Positions 25,925-34,198 of a stretch of DNA of 64,000 nt are shown in pieces. Both the position numbers and the translations under genes were made by a program. How positions within the stretch are numbered: the first letter of the stretch is position 1; the number at the start of each line of letters is the position of its first letter. The notes under the pieces were generated by a model that saw only the letters and a program-made list of their open reading frames with translations, made no database searches and was not told the DNA's origin. This DNA is from Rhodospirillales bacterium 24-66-33 (GTDB lineage: Bacteria > Pseudomonadota > Alphaproteobacteria > Reyranellales > Reyranellaceae), in assembly GCA_002281855.1 (NCBI GenBank), contig NCHQ01000002.1, forward strand, positions 248,001 to 312,000. Reading direction: 5' to 3'.

Positions 25925-27484
25925 ATGTTTGCACTCACCCAGGGACTTCGCCGCGCCGTCCAGACCCGCCCCAACGGCATCGCCACCTCGTTCGCCGGCC
26001 GCCGCCGCACCTGGCAGCAGAGCGCCGACCGGATCAGCCGGGTCGCCGGCGCGCTTTCCGCACTGGGCGTGCGCCGCGGCGACCGGGTGGCCATCCTCGC
26101 CCTGAATTCCGACCGCTATCTCGAGCTGATGTACGCCCTGCCCTGGATGGGCGCGGTGATGGTCCCGGTCAACACGCGGCTGGCCGCGCCCGAGATCGAA
26201 TACATCCTGAACGACGCCGGCGCGGTGGCGCTGTTCGTCGACACCGGCATGTCACACCACCTGAAGGCACTCGATGGCCGGACACCGTCGGTGCGCGAGG
26301 TGATCTGGCTCGACGATCTGGCGAGTCCCGACGGCATTCTCCATTACGAGGACCTCACGAGCTACGAGGCGATGGAGGATGTCGGGGCGCATGACGACGA
26401 TCTCGCCGGCCTGTTCTACACCGGCGGCACGACGGGGCGGTCCAAGGGCGTGATGCTCACCCACACCAACCTGGTGGTGAACGCGCTGAACGGCGTGGCC
26501 GGCATGGGCTTCGATTCCGACACCGCCTATCTCCATTCAGGGGCGATGTTCCATCTCGCCGACGGCGCCTCGACCTTCGGCGTCACCCTGTCCGGTGGAC
26601 GCCACGCCTTCGTGCCGCGCTTCGAGCCGGTCGAGGTGCTGCTGACGATCCAGACCGAGAAGGTGACGCACGCCCAGTTCGTGCCGACCATGATCAACAT
26701 GCTGGTGAACCATGAGCGCTTCGACGAGTTCGACATCGGAACTCTGTCGTTCATTCTCTACGGCGCCTCGCCGATGCCGGAAGGCATCGTGCGCAAGGCG
26801 ATCCAGAGGATGCCGCAGGTTCGTCTGATGCACGGCTACGGCATGACCGAGGCCGCGCCCATCGTCACCCTGCTCGACCCGCGCTACACGGTGCTCGACG
26901 GCCCCCATGCCGGCCGACTGAGGTCGTGCGGCCAGGCCGTGCTCGCCTGCGAAGTCAGGATTGTCGATGCCGACCGCCTGGAAGTGCCGCGCGGCACGAC
27001 CGGGGAGCTGGCCGTCCGCGGCGCCAACGTCATGAAGGGCTACTGGAACAAGCCGGTCGAGACCGGGGCGGTGCTGGAGGACGGCTGGTACTATTCCGGC
27101 GATGGCGCCACCATGGACGAGGAAGGCTTCGTGTTCATCGTCGACCGGCTTAAGGACATGATCATCTCGGGTGGCGAGAACGTCTACTCGGCCGAGGTCG
27201 AGAACGCGATCTCGACAATGCCGGGTGTCGCCGAGGTGGCGGTGATCGGCGTGCCCGACGAACGATGGGGCGAACGTGTGCACGCCATCGTCGTGCTCCG
27301 GCACGGCGTCTCGCTCGGCGCCGACGACGTGATCGACCATTGCCGCAACCAGATCGCCGGCTACAAGTGCCCGCGCAGTGTCGACTTTCGCGACACGCCC
27401 CTGCCGCTGTCGGGCGCCGGCAAGGTCTTGAAGCGCGAGTTGCGCGAGCCCTACTGGAAGAATTTCACCGAGGCGGTGAACTGA
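25925..27484 (+). CDS. Acyl-CoA synthetase / AMP-dependent ligase
   Basis: 519 residues. ANL-family motifs: YTGGTTGRSKG (P-loop, ~163), GYGMTEAAP (A5), YSGDGATMDEEGF and DRLKDMIISGGENVY (A7-A8 hinge), and KVLKREL with the catalytic Lys near the end. It activates a carboxylic acid with ATP and CoA. It is translationally coupled to a second, related synthetase through TGATG. The acid substrate is unknown; fatty-acid or aromatic-acid ligation are both possible. Confidence 0.9.
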   Translation: MFALTQGLRRAVQTRPNGIATSFAGRRRTWQQSADRISRVAGALSALGVRRGDRVAILALNSDRYLELMYALPWMGAVMVPVNTRLAAPEIEYILNDAGAVALFVDTGMSHHLKALDGRTPSVREVIWLDDLASPDGILHYEDLTSYEAMEDVGAHDDDLAGLFYTGGTTGRSKGVMLTHTNLVVNALNGVAGMGFDSDTAYLHSGAMFHLADGASTFGVTLSGGRHAFVPRFEPVEVLLTIQTEKVTHAQFVPTMINMLVNHERFDEFDIGTLSFILYGASPMPEGIVRKAIQRMPQVRLMHGYGMTEAAPIVTLLDPRYTVLDGPHAGRLRSCGQAVLACEVRIVDADRLEVPRGTTGELAVRGANVMKGYWNKPVETGAVLEDGWYYSGDGATMDEEGFVFIVDRLKDMIISGGENVYSAEVENAISTMPGVAEVAVIGVPDERWGERVHAIVVLRHGVSLGADDVIDHCRNQIAGYKCPRSVDFRDTPLPLSGAGKVLKRELREPYWKNFTEAVN

Positions 27485-29016
27485 TGCCGACGATTCCCTA
27501 TTTCGACTGGATCGCCCACCATGCGGGCCGGCGTCCCCATTGGCTCGCGATTCACGACCTGCACACGGGACGGAAATTCTCCTACGCCGATCTCGACAAG
27601 CGCATCGCCCGGTTGACCGCGGCGCTGGCGGCGCGAGGCATAGCGAAGGGCGACCGGGTCGCCCTGCTCGCGCCCAACTGCGCCGAGTATTTCGAGCTTC
27701 AGTTCGCCTGCGGCCGGCTGGGCGCCATCATGCTGCCGCTCAACTGGCGGCTCACGGTGCCGGAACTCGAGTACATCCTGGGCGATTCGAGCCCGAAGCT
27801 GCTGATCCACGACAAGGGCTTTGCCGAAGCGGCCGCCGCTCTCGCGAAGGATCTGCTCGAGATCGACCTTGAGCGGCCCGACAGCGCCTACGAGCGGGCG
27901 CTCGCCGAGGCCGGGCCGGCGCCGCCGTCCGTTGCGCTGACGCACGACGCTATCGGCATGGTCATGTACACGTCGGGCACGACCGGGCACCCCAAGGGCG
28001 CGATCATCACGCACGGAATGGTCTTCTGGAACTGCGTGAACCTCGGGATCCCGGCGCTGATCACGCCCGAGACCGTGCAGCTCGTGGTGCTGCCCCTGTT
28101 CCACACCGGCGGCCTCAACTGCTACGCCAACCCGGTGCTGCATGCCGGCGGCACGATCGTGGTCATGCGCACCTTCGATCCCGGCCAGGCGCTCGACTGC
28201 CTCTCCGATCCGTCGCTCGGCATCACGCATTTCTTCGCGGTGCCCGCGCCCTACCAGTTCATGATGCAGCATCCGAAGTTCGAGACGGCCGACCTCTCGC
28301 GCCTGCGCATCGCGGGCGTCGGCGGTGCCCCCTGCGCGCTCGCCATCCTCGAAACCTGGACCGCCCGCGGCGTGCCGCTGGTCCAGGGCTGGGGCATGAC
28401 CGAGACCAGCCCCGCCGGCACGATGCTCGACGCCGCCGACGCGATCCGCAAACTCGGCTCGGCCGGCAAGGCAATGATGCACACCGCGATCCGAGTGGTC
28501 GACGACGAGGGCAACGATGTGCCGGCGGGCGGCATCGGTGAGCTCTTGATCAAGGGCCCCAACATCACGCCGGGCTACTGGAACAATCCGCAGGCCACGG
28601 AGCGCAGCTTCACCGACGGCTGGCTGCACACGGGTGATGCGGCGCGGCTCGACGAGGAAGGCTTCGTCTACATCGTCGACCGCTGGAAGGACATGTACAT
28701 CTCGGGCGGCGAGAACGTGTATCCCGCCGAGGTCGAGAATGTGCTGTTCCAGATCCCCGCCATCGCCGACGCCGCCATCATCGGCGTGCCCAACGAGCGC
28801 TGGGGCGAGGTCGGCATGGCGATCGTCGTGCGCAAGCCCGACCAAGACCTCGCAGAGGGTGACGTGATCCAGCACTGCCTCGCCCGCCTCGCCAAGTTCA
28901 AGGTCCCGCAATCCGTCACCTTCGTCGACGCCCTGCCGCGCAACGCCACCGGCAAGGTCCTGAAGCGCGAACTGCGCGTCCAGTTCGTTGGCGAGGACGC
29001 GCCGGCGATCAGTTAG
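27484..29016 (+). CDS. Acyl-CoA synthetase / AMP-dependent ligase (second copy)
   Basis: 510 residues starting at the ATG that overlaps the stop of the first synthetase by one base. It has YTSGTTGHPKGA (~160), GWGMTETSPAGT, HTGDAARLDEEGF, DRWKDMYISGGENVYPAEV and TGKVLKREL. Overall it parallels its neighbour but is clearly diverged, so the two probably handle different acids or form an old tandem duplication rather than a recent one. Only AMP-binding-ligase function is secure. Confidence 0.9.
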   Translation: MPTIPYFDWIAHHAGRRPHWLAIHDLHTGRKFSYADLDKRIARLTAALAARGIAKGDRVALLAPNCAEYFELQFACGRLGAIMLPLNWRLTVPELEYILGDSSPKLLIHDKGFAEAAAALAKDLLEIDLERPDSAYERALAEAGPAPPSVALTHDAIGMVMYTSGTTGHPKGAIITHGMVFWNCVNLGIPALITPETVQLVVLPLFHTGGLNCYANPVLHAGGTIVVMRTFDPGQALDCLSDPSLGITHFFAVPAPYQFMMQHPKFETADLSRLRIAGVGGAPCALAILETWTARGVPLVQGWGMTETSPAGTMLDAADAIRKLGSAGKAMMHTAIRVVDDEGNDVPAGGIGELLIKGPNITPGYWNNPQATERSFTDGWLHTGDAARLDEEGFVYIVDRWKDMYISGGENVYPAEVENVLFQIPAIADAAIIGVPNERWGEVGMAIVVRKPDQDLAEGDVIQHCLARLAKFKVPQSVTFVDALPRNATGKVLKRELRVQFVGEDAPAIS

Positions 29017-29031
29017 GACGCGTCGCACGCT

Positions 29032-29116
29032 GTCGTCCTGAGCTGCGCGTAGGACCTGACGGAGCGACCAGCGGACCCGGTTGTCGACGCGAGATCCCTC
29101 GCTTCGCTCAGGATGA
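29032..29116. repeat. Degenerate inverted repeat between convergent genes
   Basis: GTCGTCCTGAGC-type sequence at the left and GCTCAGGATGA at the right are inverted relatives of the perfect palindrome at 9738-9823. The spacer is longer and the arms mismatch. It again occupies the gap between convergent genes (acyl-CoA synthetase + and cupin -). Confidence 0.65.
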
Positions 29117-29124
29117 AATGAAGA

Positions 29125-29478
29125 TCAAACCAGCGGCACGTAATCGTACTCGCCCACGCCCTGCATGATGAGGAAAGTGAGCGACGCGCTTCCGCCGTTG
29201 GTCACGAGGTGCGGCCTGCCGGGCGCGGCGACGAAACTCTCGCCCGGATTCAGGATCACCTCTTCCTTCGGTTCCTGGAGGAAGAGGCGCATCGTTCCCT
29301 CGACCACGTAGAACGTGTCGCTGATATTGTTGTGGAAGTGCCAGGGCACCTTCTGCGTGGGCGAGAGCTGCAGCTCGGCGACCCGGAAACCCGGTCGCTG
29401 CAGATGGTAGGCGCGCCGCTCGACCTCGTAGAGGTGGCTGGCATCCTTCACCGCTTCGAGTGTCCTGGGTGCTGCCAT
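29125..29478 (-). CDS. Cupin-domain protein
   Basis: 117 residues, a single double-stranded β-helix. Metal-site residues are in VPWHFHNNISDTFYVVEG (two His and Glu-like positions) and in GRPHLVTNG (second His). A strong AGGAGG ribosome-binding site precedes the ATG at 29478. Small cupins of this kind act as isomerases, dioxygenases or sugar-binding proteins, or regulate catabolic enzymes; the specific role is not known. It is monocistronic. Confidence 0.8.
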   Translation of the reverse strand: MAAPRTLEAVKDASHLYEVERRAYHLQRPGFRVAELQLSPTQKVPWHFHNNISDTFYVVEGTMRLFLQEPKEEVILNPGESFVAAPGRPHLVTNGGSASLTFLIMQGVGEYDYVPLV

Positions 29479-29594
29479 CGTCGATCCTCCTTGCTGGAGA
29501 GCCCGGTCCGGTTTTCACTGTGCCTTGAACACGCCAAGCCTTAAGAACGGGCGCGATCCCGTCAAGAAAACAGTTCGATCAAGTAGGGTCTTCC

Positions 29595-30239
29595 ATGCTC
29601 ACGATCTACGGCGTCTACCGGTCCCGCGCGTCGCGCAACATCTGGCTGGCCGAGGAACTCGGCATTCCGTTCAAAAACGTCGCTGTCATCCAGCACTATC
29701 GCAGCGTGCCGGCCGGGATGCTGCACACCCAGTCGCCGGAGTTCCTGAAGATCAATCCGAGCGGCCTCATCCCCTCGATCGACGATGACGGGCTGGTGCT
29801 GCACGAGTCGCTCGCCATCAACCTCTATCTCGCCCGCAAGCATGGCGGCCCGCTGGCCGGCGCGACCGTCGCCGAGGAAGGCCAGATCGCGATGTGGGCG
29901 TTGTGGGCCGCGACAGGCGTCGAGCCGCACGCCATCAACGTGCTCTATCATCGCCTGGGTAATCCGAACGGCGTGAAGGATCCGAAGATCGCCGACGCCG
30001 CCGTCGACGCACTCAAGGGCCCCTTCGCGGTGCTCGACAAGGCGCTGGAAAAGAGCGGCTGGCTGGTCGGCGACCGCTTCACCGTGGCCGACCTCAACGC
30101 CGCCGAGATCGTGCGCTATGCCCAGCCCGCCCCGGAACTGTTCGAAGCCGCGCCGCGCGTGAAGGCCTGGCTGGCTGCCTGCCAGGCCCGACCGGCCTTC
30201 AAGAAGATGTGGGCCGCACGCGACGCCGAGCCGGCCTAG
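29595..30239 (+). CDS. Glutathione S-transferase
   Basis: 214 residues with an N-terminal thioredoxin-like domain ([18 protein letters not shown], then [31 protein letters not shown]) and a helical C-terminal domain. Ser/Arg in the active-site loop fits beta/nu-type bacterial GSTs. It conjugates or reduces electrophiles using glutathione in the cytoplasm. It converges on a small unknown gene with three bases between. Confidence 0.9.
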   Translation: MLTIYGVYRSRASRNIWLAEELGIPFKNVAVIQHYRSVPAGMLHTQSPEFLKINPSGLIPSIDDDGLVLHESLAINLYLARKHGGPLAGATVAEEGQIAMWALWAATGVEPHAINVLYHRLGNPNGVKDPKIADAAVDALKGPFAVLDKALEKSGWLVGDRFTVADLNAAEIVRYAQPAPELFEAAPRVKAWLAACQARPAFKKMWAARDAEPA

Positions 30240-30242
30240 AGA

Positions 30243-30761
30243 TCAGGCCTCGGGCGCCGCTTTGGTCAACGTCGCAAGACGCGCCGTGGCGCCCGCCACC
30301 GCTTCCGGCGAAAACCTGTCGGGATAGGTCAGCACCAGTTGCTCGCCCGTCATCTCGACCATGCCGTTCGCGACCAGCAACTCGAAGGATTCGGGCGGTT
30401 CCTTGCTCTTCGCCCAGTCCTCCAGGCAGGCAACGACGCCCTTGCCTTTCAGCTTGAGGCGCGTGCGGCTCGCCCGGGTGGCGCGGCCGTTCTTCTGCGT
30501 CAGCAGCTGCTCGTAGGCCGCCAGCGTGCTGTAGAAGGCCCTTTCCAGGGGATCCTCCTTGTCGGCACCTTCGAGCGAGCAGAGCTGGTCGAACGCCTGC
30601 CGCCAGATATCGTCGCGCCCCATGCGCTTTGCATTCTGCATGAGGGTACGCAGATGCTCCGGGTCGGTGTAACTGGAGATCGGCTTGCTCATCGTCTGCT
30701 TGATGACGACGGGTGCCTTCTCGACGGGCACGTTCGTACGCTTCGTTGACCGCTTTGCCAC
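30243..30761 (-). CDS. Conserved-looking protein of unknown function
   Basis: 172 residues, basic N-terminus (KRSTKRTN), no signal or membrane segment. The middle (~35-70) is a helix-rich stretch around DIWRQAFDQLCSLEG, and 95-130 holds basic residues (RLKLKGKGVV) followed by an acidic segment. I do not recognise the family. Codon use is like the neighbours, and the frame is long for chance. It is probably a DNA- or RNA-associated small protein, but this is a guess from charge alone. Confidence 0.6.
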   Translation of the reverse strand: MAKRSTKRTNVPVEKAPVVIKQTMSKPISSYTDPEHLRTLMQNAKRMGRDDIWRQAFDQLCSLEGADKEDPLERAFYSTLAAYEQLLTQKNGRATRASRTRLKLKGKGVVACLEDWAKSKEPPESFELLVANGMVEMTGEQLVLTYPDRFSPEAVAGATARLATLTKAAPEA

Positions 30762-30883
30762 GGGCTACTCCTGCACAAATGTCCGGCACTGGATGTGCAA
30801 GAAAATTCAGCATAGCACATTGTACGGCCAGCAACCCGCCCGTTCACATCGCGAAAAACAGCCGTCGAGGCGGGCCGTCCTCC

Positions 30884-31339
30884 TCACGCCGCCAGCACCA
30901 GGCGATCGTTGGCGACCGCGAAGCCGAAATTCTCGTAGAAGCGCTTGGCCGGCCCCTCGCCCACCAGGGCTTCGACCTGCACTGCGCGGCGCTGACGCGA
31001 CCATTCGACGGCGGCGGCCAGGAGACGCCGACCGACCCGACGGCCGCGCTGGTCGGCACGCACGACGAGATTGTCGACCTCGATCACCTTGTGGGCGCCC
31101 ATCCCTTCCAACGGCACGAGCCGGGTCATCAGCACCGCGACGGCCAGCACCCCGATCTCGCTCTGCGCCACCAGCAGCGTCGTGCCGGGCGTCTCCAGCC
31201 AGGTGAGCACCTGCTCGCGAGAGGACTCACCCTCGCCCAGAAGATCGCAGAGATCCTCGAGGTCGCGCGGGCCCGCCAGCCTCACACGGATGGCGAGCGG
31301 CAAGAGCGGCGGTTCAATTTCTGCTTCGATGATCGACAT
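30884..31339 (-). CDS. GNAT family N-acetyltransferase
   Basis: 151 residues from the ATG at 31339, preceded by GGAGGA. The acetyl-CoA-binding motif is VIEVDNLVVRADQRGRRVGRRLL (family pattern Q/RxxGxG/A here RGRRVGRR), and the C-terminus FYENFGFAV is characteristic. It transfers an acetyl group to an amine of an unknown small molecule or protein. Monocistronic. Confidence 0.82.
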   Translation of the reverse strand: MSIIEAEIEPPLLPLAIRVRLAGPRDLEDLCDLLGEGESSREQVLTWLETPGTTLLVAQSEIGVLAVAVLMTRLVPLEGMGAHKVIEVDNLVVRADQRGRRVGRRLLAAAVEWSRQRRAVQVEALVGEGPAKRFYENFGFAVANDRLVLAA

Positions 31340-31392
31340 GTCGTCCTCCGGTTGCGGGTACCGCCGCGGCCCGGAGGCCAAGTCCTAGAACA

Positions 31393-31420
31393 CGAAAGCC
31401 GCCGGGATGCGGCGGCTTCG
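31393..31420 (-). terminator. Rho-independent terminator candidate
   Basis: CGAAGCCGCC and GGCGGCTTTCG pair with one bulged base around a GGGATGC-type loop. On the minus strand it lies about 110 bases after the lipoprotein gene ending at 31528 and is followed by TTTCGTGTTCT, a short T-rich run. The 188 bases between the GNAT start and the lipoprotein stop contain nothing else recognised. Confidence 0.55.
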
Positions 31421-31527
31421 TTGAGTCATGACCCTTCGCGCCGCCTATGTCAGGGGCGTAAAATACCAAGCGTTGTGAGACAGGGTCTTGAGCATGGCGA
31501 TTTTATATTCCCTTGCCGTTGCGACTG

Positions 31528-31929
31528 TCAATTGCTCGACGGCATCGCGCCGCAGTTCTTCGCCTTTGCCAGCCGATCGATACGGTCGCGGCGCACCTGA
31601 AGACTGTCCAGCGACGTCTTCGCTTCCTCATCTGTACGCGCAGCGAGTGCCAGTGGGGGCAGGAAGCTGCTCACATAGATGATCGCGGTATTGTAACCTC
31701 GGTTGGAAGCAATGATTCCCTCGAGTTCTCGGCTGGCGGCATTGGCTTTCACGGCCTCTTCCTTCAGCTCCGGACAGGTCAGCTTGCCCTCCGGGCTTTC
31801 CTGATCGCCGACGAGGAGTCGCTGCTCGGGCGGAAGATGGCTGAGATCGGGCGGCAGCTGCGGCGCATTGCGCGCGCACCCGGCCAACACGACTGCCAGG
31901 GCCACAGCAGCCGCTCTATTGGTTGTCAT
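31528..31929 (-). CDS. Small lipoprotein
   Basis: 133 residues from the ATG at 31929. A hydrophobic signal peptide ends in VLAGC, a lipobox, so the mature protein is anchored through Cys18 or so. The rest is hydrophilic with a weak hydrophobic patch (IIYVSSFLPPLALAA) and many acidic/basic residues. No family recognised. The start overlaps the upstream lipoprotein gene by 14 bases, indicating one transcript. Confidence 0.7.
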   Translation of the reverse strand: MTTNRAAAVALAVVLAGCARNAPQLPPDLSHLPPEQRLLVGDQESPEGKLTCPELKEEAVKANAASRELEGIIASNRGYNTAIIYVSSFLPPLALAARTDEEAKTSLDSLQVRRDRIDRLAKAKNCGAMPSSN

Positions 31930-32311
31930 AGGCAATCGCCCGCCCTTTGCCATCCAGCGAGCCCCAACTGACCAGGCCCATTCCGACCGTCCCGTAGCGG
32001 ACCTGGATGACCGCGTCGGCGCCCAGCTTTGCCGCTTCGGCCTTCAACCTGTTGTTGACCATCTCGCGTGTCGGGTCGGCATTGAAAAGCGTGGTCTTGT
32101 TGACGGTTGCCGAGACGTCACCCAGTGACTTGTAAGACCTGTCCGTGACGTCGCCCTCGATGATCTGGATCTTGTCGACAGGCGTCCGCGCCCGTCCGGC
32201 CGCCGCCGCCGTCGGCGTCACCTGCGTCGTGGCCCAGCCGTCCGCACAGGCGCCGAGCAGACCGGCCGTGCCGATTGCCAATACGGCTCGCAGAACACGC
32301 GTGAAACTCAT
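31916..32311 (-). CDS. Lipoprotein with a YbjQ-like domain, putative
   Basis: 131 residues. The signal peptide ends LLGAC, a lipobox, and the mature part has a KIQIIEGDVTDRSYKSLGDVSA segment then NNRLKAEAAKLGADAVIQVRY, reminiscent of small envelope proteins that assemble in rings (YbjQ-like), though I cannot confirm this. It is the first gene of a two-gene lipoprotein operon. Function unknown; envelope association is well supported. Confidence 0.6.
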   Translation of the reverse strand: MSFTRVLRAVLAIGTAGLLGACADGWATTQVTPTAAAAGRARTPVDKIQIIEGDVTDRSYKSLGDVSATVNKTTLFNADPTREMVNNRLKAEAAKLGADAVIQVRYGTVGMGLVSWGSLDGKGRAIAYDNQ

Positions 32312-32455
32312 CTTTCCCCCAACTCATTGTCGTTCCGAACTTGGAGAAGACTAGAGAGCGGAAGGGCGATTCACAAGTTGATAGACAACCATAAGTAGAC
32401 GTTCCCCAGTCCGTCGCGACGGCCACTCCCGCTTGGGCCCAGGTATCGTGAAGCT

Positions 32456-32533
32456 GAGCTCGTCGCCTTCCCGCGCGCCGTAGGCCTTGATCTTCTCGGC
32501 GATCTCGCCTGGGTTGATGTGGGCCGTGGCCAT
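32456..32533 (-). pseudogene. Fragment of a DapA-family gene
   Basis: About 78 bases read as INPGEIAEKIKAYGAREGDEL on the minus strand, matching INPGKIAETIKAYGTPEGDKL of the full-length DapA-family gene about 1 kb to the right (33199-34140). Upstream and downstream homology stops abruptly. The open frame containing it (69 codons, 32351-32560) is otherwise unlike anything coding. It is best read as a scar of a lost paralogue or of an unequal recombination. The surrounding 32312-32550 stretch holds no other gene I can support. Confidence 0.7.
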
Positions 32534-32550
32534 GCGGTGCAGCAACAAGC

Positions 32551-32709
32551 CTATAGCCATCTCGCAAGTTTGGCCGAACTGACCACATAGATGATCAACC
32601 CGACTGCGATGGCGAGCACTATCGAAACGAGAAATCTCGTGGCGCGACCCGCCAGCAGCCGCTCCACGAGCGATGCGACCGCGTCAAGAATGGCGCTGAT
32701 CGCCCTCAC
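32551..32709 (-). CDS. 52-aa single-pass membrane protein
   Basis: A GTG at 32709 overlaps the stop of the upstream gene (AGGTGA), and the frame runs to TAG at 32551. The product has an amphipathic start (AILDAVASLVERLLAG) and one clear membrane helix (FLVSIVLAIAVGLIIYVV). Coupled translation with the preceding secreted protein supports a real gene. No family recognised. Confidence 0.55.
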   Translation of the reverse strand: MRAISAILDAVASLVERLLAGRATRFLVSIVLAIAVGLIIYVVSSAKLARWL

Positions 32710-33176
32710 CTGATGTCATCGAATACGAAGAATCCGAGGTGCTCAGGTTGCACGTGTGAGCGGGCAGCGTGGTCGACAACGATCGGGACATTCTCCCAAT
32801 GGCGATCCTTGATGTAGCCATCGGCGATGCTCGTCACGGCGCCATCTTCCCCGACGATGTCGAGGAACACGTCCCCGGAGCCGGGAGCAATCGTGCGCGT
32901 GGCAACGGCAACGCCGTTCAAGCATACGGGTTGTGGCTCTCCGGCCGATGCTTGGGGACCGAACAAGCGTTTCCCGTCCCGCCCGTGAAGGACCTGAGAA
33001 TCATAGATGGTCATGCGCCATAAAGCGTCGAAATTCGACCTGGACTGGACAATCATGGAGCCGCAGTGCGCCACGTCATTCCACGGAGGTGACTGCCCGA
33101 CGGCAGCAGCCACCGGCGCGCCAAGGGCGACCACGAACGCCGCGGCCCGCGCACTTGTCCAGCCGTGCAGGATCAC
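32706..33176 (-). CDS. Secreted protein of unknown function
   Basis: 156 residues. The N-terminus (AFVVALGAPVAAAVGQS) is a typical Sec signal peptide with cleavage after AVG or GQ. Two Cys (CGS... and PVCLNG) could form a disulfide in the periplasm. The protein looks β-rich. A 52-aa membrane protein gene follows with an overlapping GTG. No catalytic motif seen. Confidence 0.65.
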   Translation of the reverse strand: MILHGWTSARAAAFVVALGAPVAAAVGQSPPWNDVAHCGSMIVQSRSNFDALWRMTIYDSQVLHGRDGKRLFGPQASAGEPQPVCLNGVAVATRTIAPGSGDVFLDIVGEDGAVTSIADGYIKDRHWENVPIVVDHAARSHVQPEHLGFFVFDDIR

Positions 33177-33198
33177 GCGGCAAGCGCAAAGACTGGCG

Positions 33199-34140
33199 TC
33201 ACTCCGCCGCGACGGCCATCGCCTGCTTGAGGCCGGGCATGGTGAAGCCGAGCTTGTCGAGCTTCTCGATCATGTCGTGGCCGGTTTTCTCGTCGATCTC
33301 GACGAGCGGCGGGCGGACCGGGTTCCAGTGCGGGTCGCTGCCATAGTGCGCGATCACGTACTTGAGTGCCGGGATCATCACATAGCCCTGCATGACGCCG
33401 CGGACCTCGTTGATCCAGGCCTGGAGCTTGTCGCCTTCCGGCGTGCCGTAGGCCTTGATGGTCTCGGCGATCTTGCCCGGGTTGATGTTGGCGGTGGCGC
33501 TGATGCAGCCGACGCCGCCGGCCTTGAGGTTCTCGAGGATCGGCTTCTCGTTACCGGAGAAGACGTCGAAGCCGTCCTTGGCGAAGGCGTCGATCATGCT
33601 CTTCGTATGGGGCCAGTCGTCCGACGAATCCTTCATGCCGGCGATCTGCTTCGGATAGGCCTTCATCAGCCGCTCGACCAGCTTGTGCGTGATCGGCACG
33701 GCCGAGACCCCGGGGATATGATAGAGGTAGACGCGCAGGCGGTCGTCACCGACCCGCTGCACGACTTCCGAGTAGAAGCGGAACAGCCCCTCCTCCGGAA
33801 CACCCTTGTAGTAGAACGGCGGCAGCATCAGCACGCCGCCGACGCCGAGCTTCACCGCATGCGCGCTCACTTCGGCCGCCTCGGTGATCGAGCAGGCGCC
33901 GGTGCCGGGCATCATGCGCGCGGTCGGCACGCCCGCCGCGACGACGGCTTCGAGCAGGCTCATCCGCTCCTTGGCCGACAGCGAATTGGCTTCCGAGTTG
34001 GTGCCGAAGACCGCGAGGCCGCAATCCTGGCTGATCAGCCACTTGCAGTGGGCGATGAAACGGCCGACATCCGGCGACAGGTCGCGCTTGAAGGGCGTGA
34101 CGACGGGCGAAAGAACGCCTTTGATCCGTGCTGCGGCCAT
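33199..34140 (-). CDS. DapA-family (dihydrodipicolinate synthase-like) lyase
   Basis: 313 residues from the ATG at 34140, with GGGAGAAAT upstream. The TIM-barrel class I aldolase pattern is complete: GTNSEAN at 46-52 (usually GTTGE), YLYHIP with Tyr140, and the Schiff-base Lys170 in GMKDSSDD. The family includes DapA, N-acetylneuraminate lyase and 2-keto-3-deoxy sugar-acid aldolases/dehydratases. Divergent from a XylX-like FAA hydrolase with a 58-base shared promoter region, so a sugar-acid catabolic role is more likely than lysine synthesis. A fragment of a paralogue survives at 32456-32533. Confidence 0.85.
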   Translation of the reverse strand: MAAARIKGVLSPVVTPFKRDLSPDVGRFIAHCKWLISQDCGLAVFGTNSEANSLSAKERMSLLEAVVAAGVPTARMMPGTGACSITEAAEVSAHAVKLGVGGVLMLPPFYYKGVPEEGLFRFYSEVVQRVGDDRLRVYLYHIPGVSAVPITHKLVERLMKAYPKQIAGMKDSSDDWPHTKSMIDAFAKDGFDVFSGNEKPILENLKAGGVGCISATANINPGKIAETIKAYGTPEGDKLQAWINEVRGVMQGYVMIPALKYVIAHYGSDPHWNPVRPPLVEIDEKTGHDMIEKLDKLGFTMPGLKQAMAVAAE

Positions 34141-34198
34141 GATCTTATTTCTCCCGGGAATGGCGCGCCTTTCTGCAACGAAGCGCCGGAGACGTCCA

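Noticed and set aside
32351..32560. A 69-codon gene overlapping the DapA-like fragment
   Set aside because: Only the middle third matches anything; the ends look non-coding, so it is listed as a pseudogene fragment.
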